Positions 23,671-33,089 of a DNA stretch of 64,000 bases are shown here, piece after piece (the first letter of the stretch is position 1; each line of letters opens with the position of its first letter). Origin of the DNA: Shewanella phaeophyticola (GTDB lineage: Bacteria > Pseudomonadota > Gammaproteobacteria > Enterobacterales > Shewanellaceae); assembly GCF_025398315.1 (NCBI RefSeq), contig NZ_JAODOQ010000001.1, positions 1,922,001-1,986,000 on the forward strand. Direction: 5' to 3'. The position numbers and the translations under genes are program-made. The notes under the pieces were generated by a model, which worked only from the letters and a program-made list of their open reading frames with translations, made no database searches and was not told where the DNA came from.

Positions 23671-26600
23671 ATGCCTGAAATACAGAAAGTTAGTTTGAAA
23701 ATTCCTACTGTTTGGAATAGTGAAATCAAAGTTGATGGGAATAAAGTCGAAAGGTTGCTTTATCCAGAAATAAATACTGAGGTTCACTTAGCTCGTACAG
23801 GTACTGCTGGTGTGTTGATTGGTAGTACTAATGTAGATATTTACCTTAAGCGTTTTTTACTGGTGAAAAGTAGTAAATGTGATGTTAGTGCTTATCCAGA
23901 TTTGCCCATTTTAAAGGTTAAAAAGTCAGCCGATTTTAACCCTATTTATTCTGAAACGACTTTGATTTGGTTAAGGTCTCCAGCTTATTTCACAAAAAAA
24001 CTGTCTCCAACAGATGTTGCTAAATCATGGATTAATAAGTTCAGTTTCAAGGAAGAAGATCAAGAGTTACAAACTCATGGTCTCAGAACGCCCCAAGTGG
24101 GAGCGTTGCATGCCATTTCTGCTGAGTTTTCCAAGAGTAACATTGAGCCTAGCACTGTAGTTTTGCCAACAGGTACGGGCAAAACCGAAACAATGCTATC
24201 TACAGCTATTTATCATAGGTGTAGAAAAGTATTGGTTTTGGTTCCGTCAAATTCACTTAGAGATCAAATAGGTGAAAAATTCAAAACGCTTGGGTGCCTC
24301 AAAGAACTGGGAGTTATCGAGAAGGATACTCTTTATCCAGCAGTGACAAAGATTAAATATGGTATCAAGTCCAGTGATGACGCTAAACAGATTTTAGAAA
24401 ATTCGAATGTCATTATCGCCACACCTCAAATTCTTAATTCCAAGTTTTCTAAAGCTGGAGTTTTGGATGTTTTATGTGAAGGCTGTGATTATTTGTTTGT
24501 TGATGAGGCTCATCACATATCAGCTAAAAAATGGAATGAAATAAAAGAAAAGTTTGTTGGGAAACGTGTTTTGCAATTTACTGCAACGCCATTTCGAAAT
24601 GATACTGAGAGTCTTGGTGCCAAGATTATTTATAACTACACAATGGGTGAAGCGCAGCGAGCTGGCTATTTCACAAGTGTCCAATTAGAGCCTGTAGAAG
24701 AGTACTTTCAGGAGCAGATGGATGAATCTATTGCTGATAAAGCTTTAGCTTTGCTTAAGAAAGATATTGGTGACGGTTTTGATCATTTGATGATGGCTAG
24801 GGTTCGCACTAAATCTCGAGCGGAGGAAGTATATAAACTTTATAAACGCCTTGCTCCCGAATTGAACCCCATACTTGTTCACTCTGACTTGACAAAAACA
24901 GAACAAAACAAACGTTTAGACTTGTTAAAGGCTAAAACCTCAAAGCTTGTAGTATGTGTTGATATGCTTGGGGAAGGTTATGACCTTCCTAATTTAAAAG
25001 TAGCTGCAATTCATGAACACCATAAAAGTCTTGCTATCACATTACAGTTTATAGGTCGCTTTACGCGAGTGTCGAGCAAGGAAAAATTAGACGTTGCAAA
25101 GGTTGTCGTTAACATCGCTGATCCTGGTGTAGAGGGCGCACTTCAAAAACTTTATGCTTTAGGTGCTGACTGGGATGTAGTGCTTAGGCGATTATCGGAG
25201 AATCAAATAGAGCGGGAAGTCCGCTTACAGGATGTAGTTGATTCGTTAAAAGGTGAAGGTGATTTACATGATCAGTTATCACTTTGGAATTTACGACCAT
25301 CTCATTCCGCTATGTTATTTAAAACCGATTGCAACAACTGGCAGCCAGAGAAATTTAAAGAGATAGATTTTGCTTGTAATGAACATTGGCATTCAATCTC
25401 AGTAGAAGAAAATATATTGGTGCTCCTCGCTGTCAAAAGTACGGCAGTAAAGTGGGGGCATTTCAAAGACATCAATGACATTAACTACAAAATATTAATC
25501 GCTCATTGGGATAGAGTTAGAGATGCGCTGTTCGTTTATTCTAATGACTACAAGAGCTTTAAGGTTGAAAAATTAGTAGAAAAGCTTTGTGGCGAATCAT
25601 CATTCGTTATGTCTGGAAAGCAGATATTTAATGTCCTCAATAATATTGAATACCCTTTGGTTACCAATCTTGGCTCTGCACAGAATGGAGCTATTAGCTT
25701 CACACAGTTTTTCGATCCAAACGTGACAGAAGGGCTGAGTGCAGTTGAAAAGTCTGCTTCTACTTTAAGTAACATAGCGGCTTTGGGATATGAGAATGGA
25801 GACAAAGTTTTGTGGGGATGCTCGGAGAGAAAAGGAAAAGTATGGTCTCCACAAGCAGGAACGATTGCTGATTGGTTAGATTGGGTAAAAGATGCTTGGG
25901 ATAAAGTAGCTAATGGAAGTACCGATGAAGCGAACATTACACGAGACTTCTTGCGTCCGACTAAGATAGAAAAGCCTCATAACTCTAAACCTATTTCTAT
26001 TCAGTGGGGTGAACAACTTCAGCAGAGGTTTGAGGATGGAGTTATGATCTATTTTGGTACTGTATTTCAATATTTGTATGAGATTGATTTAAAGGTAGAT
26101 TGGGACGAATCAAACAATAATCCAAAACTAGTTTTTCAATCTGAATTATATCGTTCTGTATACGAATTGATAATTGATGGAGATTTACCGAAAGGCTATA
26201 AATATAAGCTAATTGAAGGCGATGAAATAAAGATCCAAATTGGCAATTCAGAAGAAATGCCTCTGATGGAAGAAATGTTGAAAGACCCAATATTTATTTA
26301 TTACGCAGATGGATCGTTTTCATATAACTGCTATTGGGTAGAGGTAAAAAATAACATTGGTGAGTTTGCTAGAGAACATCTAACTCCCGTTAAGTGGACA
26401 GTAGATATTACAAATGAATCGATGGGGGCAAGTCAAAAAACAGACAGCGTGCAGTATCAAACTTGGAAAAAAATTGAGAATGAATTCGATATCATCATCA
26501 ATGACGATGATAGTGGTGAGGCGGCTGATTTAGTTGCGCTTAGATCTCTACCAGACAAAATCATTTTAAGTTTGTATCACTGTAAATATTCGCACGGAGC

Positions 26601-26943
26601 AACCCCCGGAAGACGTTTGAGTGATTTATATGAAGTGTGTGGACAGGCTCAGCGCTCAGTCCGTTGGAAGCATGTTGGATTACCTTATGTTTATAAACAT
26701 ATTAAAAAGCGGGAATCTGCGTGGAGAAGCAAAGGAAACAGTAGGTTTTTAAAAGGTAATATTGCGGCTTTAGAAAATTTGAAAAATAGATCAAGAACAA
26801 CATCCGTTGAGTTTCAGGTGACTATTGTGCAGCCAGGCGTACTAAAGTCATCAATAACTGAAGAAATGCTAAAATTGCTCGGTACAACAGAATTGTTTAT
26901 TAAAAAGACAACAATGGCTGACTTGCAAGTTTGGTGTTCTTAA
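23671..26943 (+). CDS. Superfamily 2 helicase with C-terminal nuclease-like region
   Basis: The protein has 1,090 residues and resembles HsdR/DISARM-type helicases. The helicase core has Q-like QVGALHAI near 146, Walker A LPTGTGKTE near 164, DEAH near 276, FTATPFRND near 302, CVDMLGEGYD near 430 and motif VI FIGRFTRVSS near 460. Near the C-terminus, FDIIINDDDSGEAADLVAL followed by LYHCKYSHG (about 940-972) looks like a PD-(D/E)xK nuclease core with a Cys-Lys pair, followed by DLYEVCGQAQRS. The gene has its own spacing (209 bases after the ATPase gene) but the same strand. With the fusion protein as DNA reader and two ATPase modules as switch, this would be the effector. The nuclease call is an inference from motif spacing. 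Confidence 0.78.
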   Translation: MPEIQKVSLKIPTVWNSEIKVDGNKVERLLYPEINTEVHLARTGTAGVLIGSTNVDIYLKRFLLVKSSKCDVSAYPDLPILKVKKSADFNPIYSETTLIWLRSPAYFTKKLSPTDVAKSWINKFSFKEEDQELQTHGLRTPQVGALHAISAEFSKSNIEPSTVVLPTGTGKTETMLSTAIYHRCRKVLVLVPSNSLRDQIGEKFKTLGCLKELGVIEKDTLYPAVTKIKYGIKSSDDAKQILENSNVIIATPQILNSKFSKAGVLDVLCEGCDYLFVDEAHHISAKKWNEIKEKFVGKRVLQFTATPFRNDTESLGAKIIYNYTMGEAQRAGYFTSVQLEPVEEYFQEQMDESIADKALALLKKDIGDGFDHLMMARVRTKSRAEEVYKLYKRLAPELNPILVHSDLTKTEQNKRLDLLKAKTSKLVVCVDMLGEGYDLPNLKVAAIHEHHKSLAITLQFIGRFTRVSSKEKLDVAKVVVNIADPGVEGALQKLYALGADWDVVLRRLSENQIEREVRLQDVVDSLKGEGDLHDQLSLWNLRPSHSAMLFKTDCNNWQPEKFKEIDFACNEHWHSISVEENILVLLAVKSTAVKWGHFKDINDINYKILIAHWDRVRDALFVYSNDYKSFKVEKLVEKLCGESSFVMSGKQIFNVLNNIEYPLVTNLGSAQNGAISFTQFFDPNVTEGLSAVEKSASTLSNIAALGYENGDKVLWGCSERKGKVWSPQAGTIADWLDWVKDAWDKVANGSTDEANITRDFLRPTKIEKPHNSKPISIQWGEQLQQRFEDGVMIYFGTVFQYLYEIDLKVDWDESNNNPKLVFQSELYRSVYELIIDGDLPKGYKYKLIEGDEIKIQIGNSEEMPLMEEMLKDPIFIYYADGSFSYNCYWVEVKNNIGEFAREHLTPVKWTVDITNESMGASQKTDSVQYQTWKKIENEFDIIINDDDSGEAADLVALRSLPDKIILSLYHCKYSHGATPGRRLSDLYEVCGQAQRSVRWKHVGLPYVYKHIKKRESAWRSKGNSRFLKGNIAALENLKNRSRTTSVEFQVTIVQPGVLKSSITEEMLKLLGTTELFIKKTTMADLQVWCS

Positions 26944-27308
26944 TTATCCATAGCTATAACAGATAATAATTATTGAATTACTCTGACATGCTAAACAATA
27001 GATAATTAATTGTTGTGCCTTTTAAGGTAGGGGTCAGCTCAAAAGTTTCAAAAATCAACTTGTGCCAACATGTTTGGCACGAAATGGGCACAAAATTGCA
27101 AAAACGCACTTTTATGAGGTCACAGTAACAAATTTTGATTGCGTGATAAAGCTTCACTAAGCGGTGAGCTGTGGTAGGTGGTGTTTGAATATTTTTGCAA
27201 CTTTCGGGGTTTAGGCACGAATTATTTTGTTTAGGCACAAACATCAACTTAATATAAATTCAGTATTATTTATAATTTGCTGTTTTTTCAAAGAATTAAA
27301 GCTAGAAA
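26944..27308. other. Non-coding junction between defence island and tRNA array
   Basis: This 365-base AT-rich stretch holds no convincing gene. It contains a repeated motif GGCACRAA, seen as TTTGGCACGAAA and GGGCACAAA near 27073-27096, and as TTTAGGCACGAA and TTTAGGCACAAA near 27212-27241. The latter two are spaced about 20 bases apart. A minus-strand 89-codon frame (26978-27247) has no family features. The location directly left of a tRNA 3' end suits the right end of an integrated island. Confidence 0.5.
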
Positions 27309-27385
27309 TGGTACACCCGAGTGGACTCGAACCACCGACCCCTACCATGTCAAGGTAGTGCTCTAACCAGCTGAGCTACGGGTGT
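27309..27385 (-). tRNA. tRNA-Val(GAC)
   Basis: The minus strand reads ACACCCGTAGCTCAGCTGG at the 5' end, an anticodon arm CTACC-TTGACAT-GGTAG (anticodon GAC), the T-loop GGTTCGAGTCC, and acceptor 3' strand CGGGTGT plus A and an encoded CCA. It is 77 bases long and all stems pair. Its 3' end faces the defence island. Confidence 0.97.
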
Positions 27386-27423
27386 ATTGTTTGAAATTGA
27401 CTGATTATACTCTGTCAGAAGAG

Positions 27424-27500
27424 TGGTACACCCGAGTGGACTCGAACCACCGACCCCTACCATGTCAAGGTAGTGCTCTAACCAGCTGAGCTACGGGTGT
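27424..27500 (-). tRNA. tRNA-Val(GAC), second identical copy
   Basis: It is identical in sequence to the copy at 27309-27385, with encoded CCA and anticodon GAC. The two copies are 38 bases apart and probably share a transcript, which would start right of this array on the minus strand. Confidence 0.97.
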
Positions 27501-27549
27501 ATTGTTTACTTTTTGATAATATCTCAATGTTTAGACTCTTTGAAAAGAG

Positions 27550-27657
27550 TGGTACACCCGAGTGGACTGCTTTTTACATCGAGAATACCACCCCCTACCA
27601 CAGCTTTTCAAATGAGTAGGTAGTGCTACTCTTTTTTAACAGCTGAGCTACAGGTGT
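27550..27657 (-). pseudogene. Corrupted third tRNA-Val copy with T-rich insertions
   Basis: The acceptor ends match the two intact genes (GGTACACCCGAGTGGACT on the + strand at the 3' end, GCTGAGCTAC at the 5' end). The interior is expanded from 77 to 108 bases: an 11-base insert GCTTTTTACAT in the T-arm, a disturbed variable region, an insert of about 12 bases destroying the anticodon loop (AGCTTTTCAAATGAG), and a T-run (CTTTTTT) in the D-arm. It cannot fold as a tRNA. It may be a decayed copy or an assembly error; each insert contains a CTTTT core. Confidence 0.85.
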
Positions 27658-27831
27658 AATGCTTAAAAACAACGTAAATTATGTTTTGTTTCAAAGCGGT
27701 CGCTATATTAAGTGGGATAGGTAGTTGCTTGCAAGAAAAAAAAACATTTTTATGACTAAATGGTGATTTGCTGCGCAACTTGATTCAAGCTTAAGCAATC
27801 CGTTGCCAATAAAACTGTTAAAACAGCCTCA

Positions 27832-29193
27832 TTAGCCCACTAACTGAAATTTCGTACCGTGCTTTTGGATATACTTTAATCGAATAGCAAACAAAATCGC
27901 TGCGACAGTTAACCCTGCGATGAGCCCAATCCAAAATCCTTTAGCCCCTAATGGGGCTCCGAATAACTGGGTATAACCTAATAAATACCCCGCAGTCATA
28001 CCGATACCCCAATAAGAAAAAAGCGTGATGTAAAATGCGCTACGGGTGTCTTTATAACCTCGTAATGCACCAGCTGCAACAACTTGGATCGAGTCTGATA
28101 TTTGATAAAAAGCCGCTAACATCATTAAACTGCCTGCAAGTGTAACCACTTCTGGGTTGTCGTTATAGAGTAAAGCTATTTCGTGTCTAAAGGTAACCGT
28201 TAAGAGGGCTGTACAAACCGCTAATACTAATGAAAGTCCTAATCCTACCTTTGATACTAACGCTGCAACCTCAGGTTGATCGCGGCCAAGGTAGTAACCA
28301 ATACGAATTGAAACCGCTATACCGATAGATAACGGCAACATAAAGACGATAGAGGAAAAGTTAAGGGCAATTTGATGACTCGCCACCACGGTAGCACCTA
28401 ACGGTGCTAAAAATAATGCGATGATGGCAAATAAGCTGACCTCAAAAAATATCGACAGCGCAATTGGCATACCTAATTTTATCATTGACCACATACTAGA
28501 TAAATGTGGACGATAGAACTGACTAAATGGCTTAAGTTCTTTAAATGTCTTATCGACTAACATATAGATAATCATTGCCAATAACATTGCCCAAAATACA
28601 ATTGCTGTAGCTACGCCACATCCAGCGCCCCCCATTGCTGGGATCCCAAATCCACCATAAATAAAGACATAGTTAGCTGGAATATTGACGGCTAAACCAA
28701 TAAACCCAATGACCATTGTAGGCATGGTGTATGAAATACCCTCACTACAGCCCCGAAGAACCTGGTAAAGAACAAAAGCTGGAGCACCCCACAATATCGC
28801 GTCGATATAACCCACGGTGAGTGACTGTAATTGCGGCTCTAAATCCATCAAGTCGAGTAAATAAGTGGAAGATGCGAGAAAGATCATCACCCCTATAGCG
28901 CCAATTATGGCAATATAACTCGCTTGAAATATTAATGATGGGATGACTTGTTGGTTATTTGCACCATGATGCTGTGAAAACACCGGTGTAAACGACATCA
29001 ATAACCCTTGAACAAATAAAATAGCAGGTAGCCATAAACTGGTACCAACAGCCACCGCGGCCATATCAACGGCACTAACACGACCAGCCATAACGGTATC
29101 AATAAACCCCATCATGGTTTGTGTCACTTGTGCAATAAGTACCGGAAGCGCCAATATTATTAAGCGCTTAATTTGGAAACCTGTATTATTCAT
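27832..29193 (-). CDS. MATE family multidrug efflux transporter
   Basis: This is a multidrug and toxin extrusion antiporter with 12 membrane segments, 453 residues from the ATG at 29193. The N-terminus GFQIKRLIILALPVLIAQV and the two homologous halves, each with a loop like GFIDTVMAGRVS, are typical of NorM-like proteins that exchange drugs for Na+ or H+. The longer frame to 29274 would run into ribE and its extra residues have no family match, so I chose the shorter start. It is divergent from ribE with 27 bases between the two starts, so the promoters overlap. NorM versus another MATE subgroup cannot be decided here. Confidence 0.9.
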   Translation of the reverse strand: MNNTGFQIKRLIILALPVLIAQVTQTMMGFIDTVMAGRVSAVDMAAVAVGTSLWLPAILFVQGLLMSFTPVFSQHHGANNQQVIPSLIFQASYIAIIGAIGVMIFLASSTYLLDLMDLEPQLQSLTVGYIDAILWGAPAFVLYQVLRGCSEGISYTMPTMVIGFIGLAVNIPANYVFIYGGFGIPAMGGAGCGVATAIVFWAMLLAMIIYMLVDKTFKELKPFSQFYRPHLSSMWSMIKLGMPIALSIFFEVSLFAIIALFLAPLGATVVASHQIALNFSSIVFMLPLSIGIAVSIRIGYYLGRDQPEVAALVSKVGLGLSLVLAVCTALLTVTFRHEIALLYNDNPEVVTLAGSLMMLAAFYQISDSIQVVAAGALRGYKDTRSAFYITLFSYWGIGMTAGYLLGYTQLFGAPLGAKGFWIGLIAGLTVAAILFAIRLKYIQKHGTKFQLVG

Positions 29194-29220
29194 TAAAAAG
29201 CCTATAACGGAACGAAAAAT

Positions 29221-29841
29221 ATGTTTACTGGTATCGTACAAGCCACATGCGAGGTGGTTTCTATTCAAAAGCAAGCGGGTCTTAAAACATTTGAAGTCAA
29301 GATGACACCAGAATTGACACAGGGATTAGTGACGGGAGCAAGTGTTGCTAATAATGGCGTTTGCCTGACCGTCACCAAGGTGCTAAATGATAAAGTTTTC
29401 TTTGATGTAATGGAAGAAACATTAGCGCTAACCAATCTAGGCAAAATTAATGTGGGTGATGCGGTAAACATTGAACGTTCATTAACATTTGGTACTGAAA
29501 TCGGTGGTCATATTTTATCGGGGCACGTCCATACTCAAGCCACTGTAAAAGCGGTCAGTAATACTGCTGAACATTATAATATTGAGCTACAGGTTGACCC
29601 GCATTGGATGAATTATATCTTTTATAAAGGCTTTGTCGGTATAAACGGTTGTAGTTTAACGGTAGGTAAGGTGAGTGAAGATGGCTTTATACTACATTTA
29701 ATTCCTGAAACGTTAAAACTAACCAATTTAGGTCACTATAAAGCCGGTGACAAATTCAATATTGAAATCGACAGTCAAACGCAAGTTATCGTTGACACGG
29801 TAGAGCGCGTACTCGCAAAAAAGCAGTTACTTAATAACTAA
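29221..29841 (+). CDS. ribE: Riboflavin synthase, alpha subunit
   Basis: The enzyme dismutates two 6,7-dimethyl-8-ribityllumazine molecules to riboflavin. The canonical start MFTGIV is present, and the protein has two lumazine-binding repeats: the first with NGVCLTVTK, and the second with GINGCSLTVGKV near residue 140. GGHILSGHVH is also present. Its length of 206 residues is normal. It stands alone and diverges from the MATE gene, as in other gammaproteobacteria where this gene is separate from the rib operon. No FMN riboswitch is visible in the short upstream gap. Confidence 0.96.
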   Translation: MFTGIVQATCEVVSIQKQAGLKTFEVKMTPELTQGLVTGASVANNGVCLTVTKVLNDKVFFDVMEETLALTNLGKINVGDAVNIERSLTFGTEIGGHILSGHVHTQATVKAVSNTAEHYNIELQVDPHWMNYIFYKGFVGINGCSLTVGKVSEDGFILHLIPETLKLTNLGHYKAGDKFNIEIDSQTQVIVDTVERVLAKKQLLNN

Positions 29842-29896
29842 CGCTAAGTCTTATTTATTAGCTTACAACAATAGCCCTACAGCTTATGTTTGTAAG

Positions 29897-30097
29897 CTAA
29901 TAGATTTGCTCATCATCAGAGTCAACATGCAACTCAATCATCCGCCGATTATCATCTAAATGCATACGAATATGGATCGGGTTACAACAAATTCTGCAAT
30001 CATCGTAATATTCTTGATCACCCGCGCTTGCATCTAAGGTGACATGTTGGTTGTGCCCACAGTGCGGGCAACTGATTGTGCGTGATAATAATCTCAT
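29897..30097 (-). CDS. CPXCG-motif cysteine-rich small protein
   Basis: This is a 66-residue protein with two Cys pairs, CPHCG near residue 10 and CRICC near 33, of the Cys_rich_CPXG family, probably zinc-binding. I chose the ATG at 30097 over the upstream frame start because an AGGAG ribosome site lies just before it and the family begins at the MRLLSRTISCPHCG-like segment. Its function is unknown. Transcription converges on ribE. Confidence 0.85.
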   Translation of the reverse strand: MRLLSRTISCPHCGHNQHVTLDASAGDQEYYDDCRICCNPIHIRMHLDDNRRMIELHVDSDDEQIY

Positions 30098-30599
30098 GTC
30101 ACTATCTCCTACAGAGGTATTGATAAACACAGTATAGTGAGAATATTTTAATGTGGATCAACCATAAGGTTGATTTTCTTTGCAGTGAATTATTTTGAAT
30201 CAAAAACAAATATTGCAAGGCTCAGATCGCTAAGCGATTGAATATAAAATGCTTAATAAAACCTTTTATTTCAAGCTAAATGAGTTTCGTACAGTTTTTA
30301 CGATGAGCAATCGATTTTCAGCAGCCTAATTACCTGTAAATATTTGAGTTTTTTATCACTAACTTTTTTACGTTTTAAGCAAAGATTATTCAATTTATCG
30401 ATTTGTTATAAATATATTCCATATTAGCCTTTGTAAGGTTGCGCCACAAAGTGCTTATCACATAGAATAACCGCCTACGTTTTTGGGTAACTAAGACTCC
30501 TGTACTGTCTTGATTTCATTAACGTGTCATTCGTTCAACTGAACATACTTTATTACCATGTGGCTCTACGTGTGGGTCACCACTGGACAAGGACATTTC
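30098..30599. promoter_or_regulatory. Long leader and promoter region upstream of thrS
   Basis: About 500 AT-rich bases lie without a gene between the divergent CPXCG gene and thrS. The thrS operon promoter and a long untranslated leader must lie here. In Escherichia coli ThrRS represses its own mRNA by binding tRNA-like hairpins in this position. I cannot point to a tRNA-Thr mimic with confidence. A frame reading into thrS from 30558 is only an upstream extension of thrS. Confidence 0.4.
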
Positions 30600-32526
30600 A
30601 TGCCTATTATTACATTGCCTGATGGCAGTAAACGTGAGTTTGCCAATCCTGTATCAACCCTCGATGTTGCATTAGACATTGGCTCTGGTTTAGCCAAGGC
30701 TTGTATCGCCGGACGTGTTAACGGTGAACTTAAAGATGCAACAGACTTAATCACTGCAGATTCAGAGTTAGCTATCATTACGGCTAAAGACGACGAGGGT
30801 GTTGAAATCCTTCGCCATTCTTGTGCGCATTTATTAGGTCACGCGATCAAACAAATGTGGCCTGAAACAAAAATGGCTATTGGCTCTGTTATCGACAACG
30901 GTTTTTATTACGACATCGATTTAGAGCACAAGTTAACTCAAGAAGATATTGATGCGCTTGAAAAGCGTATGCAGCAGTTAGCTAAAACCAATTACGACGT
31001 GGTAAAAAAAGTGGTCTCTTGGCAACAAGCGCGTGATGCATTCAGTGAGCGCGGTGAAGAATATAAGATTGCCATTTTAGATGAGAACATCAGTAAAGAT
31101 GCGACTCCTGCACTTTATCATCACGAAGAATATATCGATATGTGTCGTGGCCGCATGTACCTAACATGCGTTTTTGCCAACACTTTAAATTAATGAGTGT
31201 GGCGGGTGCCTACTGGCGTGGTAATTCTGACAACAAGATGTTGCAACGTATATACGGAACAGCATGGGCAGACAAAAAGGCACTTAAAACTCACTTAGTG
31301 CGTTTAGAAGAAGCTGCCAAACGTGACCATCGTAAAATTGGTAAGCAATTAGACCTATATCATATGCAAGAAGAAGCACCTGGTATGGTATTTTGGCATA
31401 ACGATGGTTGGAGCTTATTCCTAGAGCTAGAAAAATTTATCCGTCAAAAGCTAGGTCAATACACTTATCAAGAAGTCAAAGGCCATTAATGATGGATCGT
31501 TCTTTATGGGAACGTTCTGGCCACTGGGACAAATATGCAGATGCAATGTTCACTACTAGCAGTGAAAGCCGCGAATATGCAATTAAACCAATGAACTGCC
31601 CAGGCCACGTACAGATTTTTAACCAAGGGTTAAAGTCTTACCGTGATTTGCCACTACGTATGGCAGAGTTTGGTTGTTGTCACCGTAATGAACCATCGGG
31701 CTCATTACACGGTTTAATGCGCGTGCGTGGTTTTACTCAAGATGACGCTCACGTATTTTGTACAGACGAACAAGTACAACAAGAAGTGAGTGCTTGTATC
31801 CAAATGGTATATGACACTTACGCCACATTTGGTTTTGAAAACATTGTCGTTAAATTATCAACGCGCCCAGAAAAGCGTATTGGTGATGATGATATGTGGG
31901 ATCGTGCAGAAGAAGCACTTAAGCAAGCTTTAGCCGCGAATAATATTGAATTTGAAATATTACCAGGCGAAGGCGCGTTTTATAGCTTAAAAATCGAATT
32001 TACCTTACACGACTGTTTAGATCGTGCATGGCAATGTGGTACAGTACAGCTCGATTACGCATTACCTTCGCGTTTAGGTGCAACTTATGTCGCTGAAGAC
32101 AACAGTCGCCAGACGCCAGTAATGATCCATCGTGCTATTTTAGGCTCATTAGAGCGCTTCTTAGGCATTTTGATAGAAGAATACGCAGGTAAATTCCCAA
32201 CTTGGCTTGCTCCAATGCAAGTCGTTGTGATGAATATTACCGACAAACAAGCTGATTATGTGGAAGATATTGTAAAATTCTTCAAAGATCAGGGTATTCG
32301 AGCATCTTTTGACTTGAGGAATGAGAAAATAGGCTTTAAAATACGCGAACACACACTAAGACGTGTGCCTTATTTGTTGGTCGTTGGTGATCAAGAAATG
32401 GAAAATAAGGAAGTCGCGGTGCGTACACGTGATGGTGTCGATTTAGGCAAGTTAAAATTAGAAGATTTCGCCTCTATGATACGTCAACAAATTTCGCTCC
32501 GTAGTCTCAAATTGTTGGAGGAATAG
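30600..32526 (+). CDS. thrS: Threonyl-tRNA synthetase (two single-base deletions in the text)
   Basis: This essential class II synthetase has a TGS domain ([10 protein letters not shown]), an editing domain with [10 protein letters not shown] near residue 73, the catalytic core and an anticodon-binding tail ending LRSLKLLEE. The text has two frameshifts. [11 protein letters not shown] needs GGCCC at 31149 but only GGCC is present, and EVKGPLMMDR needs GGCCC at 31481 but again one C is missing. Restoring both gives exactly 642 codons, the length of the E. coli enzyme. A third family-invariant site, FYGPKIEF, reads FYSLKIEF (AGCTT at 31984). The ATG at 30600 fits the family start. infC follows after 3 bases. 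A cell could not live with this gene broken, so I treat the text as wrong. Confidence 0.93.
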
Positions 32527-32529
32527 GTC

Positions 32530-33072
32530 ATAAAGATCAAAAGAACAGCAGGGCGACAGCCAGCCCCTAATAGAATCAATGATGAAATCACTGGTGTACC
32601 TGAAGTCCGCTTATCGGGCTTGGACGGTGAAGCAATTGGTATCGTTAGCATTAAAGAAGCTCAGAGTATTGCAGATGAAGCAGGTGTTGATCTCGTAGAG
32701 ATTAGTCCTAATGCTGAGCCTCCGGTCTGTCGCATAATGGACTACGGTAAGTTCCTTTTTGATAAAGCTAAGGCTCAAAAGGAACAAAAGAAGAAGCAGA
32801 AACAGGTTCAGGTTAAGGAAATAAAATTCCGTCCTGGCACTGATGAAAACGACTATCAGGTAAAACTACGCAACCTGATTCGTTTTCTAGAAGATGGGGA
32901 CAAAGCGAAGATTACGCTGCGTTTCCGTGGTCGCGAAATGGCACACCAAAACCTAGGTATGGATCTTTTGAACCGTATCAAGGCTGATTTGGAAGAGTAT
33001 GCGGTTGTCGAATCTTTCCCGAAAATGGAAGGTCGTCAAGCAATTATGGTGCTAGCACCTAAAAAGAAATAG
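32530..33072 (+). CDS. infC: Translation initiation factor IF-3, AUA start codon
   Basis: IF-3 binds the 30S subunit and rejects wrong start codons. The full protein begins at the ATA at 32530 ([18 protein letters not shown]), preceded at 8 bases by a strong GGAGG (32517-32521) inside the end of thrS. The first ATG (32620) would remove about 30 residues of the N-terminal domain. Rare infC starts (AUU in E. coli) allow IF-3 to repress its own synthesis, and AUA would do the same. The conserved [22 protein letters not shown] and the end MVLAPKKK confirm the identity. It heads infC-rpmI-rplT and is co-transcribed with thrS. Confidence 0.95.
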   Translation: MKIKRTAGRQPAPNRINDEITGVPEVRLSGLDGEAIGIVSIKEAQSIADEAGVDLVEISPNAEPPVCRIMDYGKFLFDKAKAQKEQKKKQKQVQVKEIKFRPGTDENDYQVKLRNLIRFLEDGDKAKITLRFRGREMAHQNLGMDLLNRIKADLEEYAVVESFPKMEGRQAIMVLAPKKK

Positions 33073-33089
33073 TAGGGCAACCTAAAAGT

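Noticed and set aside
26978..27247. Minus-strand 89-codon frame as a gene
   Set aside because: No family features, no ribosome site, and it lies over repeated non-coding motifs at the island edge.
29193..29274. Longer N-terminus of the MATE transporter
   Set aside because: The extra residues would be encoded within ribE and do not resemble the family; ATG 29193 gives the normal length.
30098..30599. T-box or tRNA-Thr-like operator before thrS
   Set aside because: T-boxes are not expected in this group, and I could not identify a convincing tRNA-Thr anticodon-arm mimic by eye.
30600..32526. True pseudogenisation of thrS
   Set aside because: The enzyme is essential, the rest of the gene is fully conserved, and repair gives exactly 642 codons.
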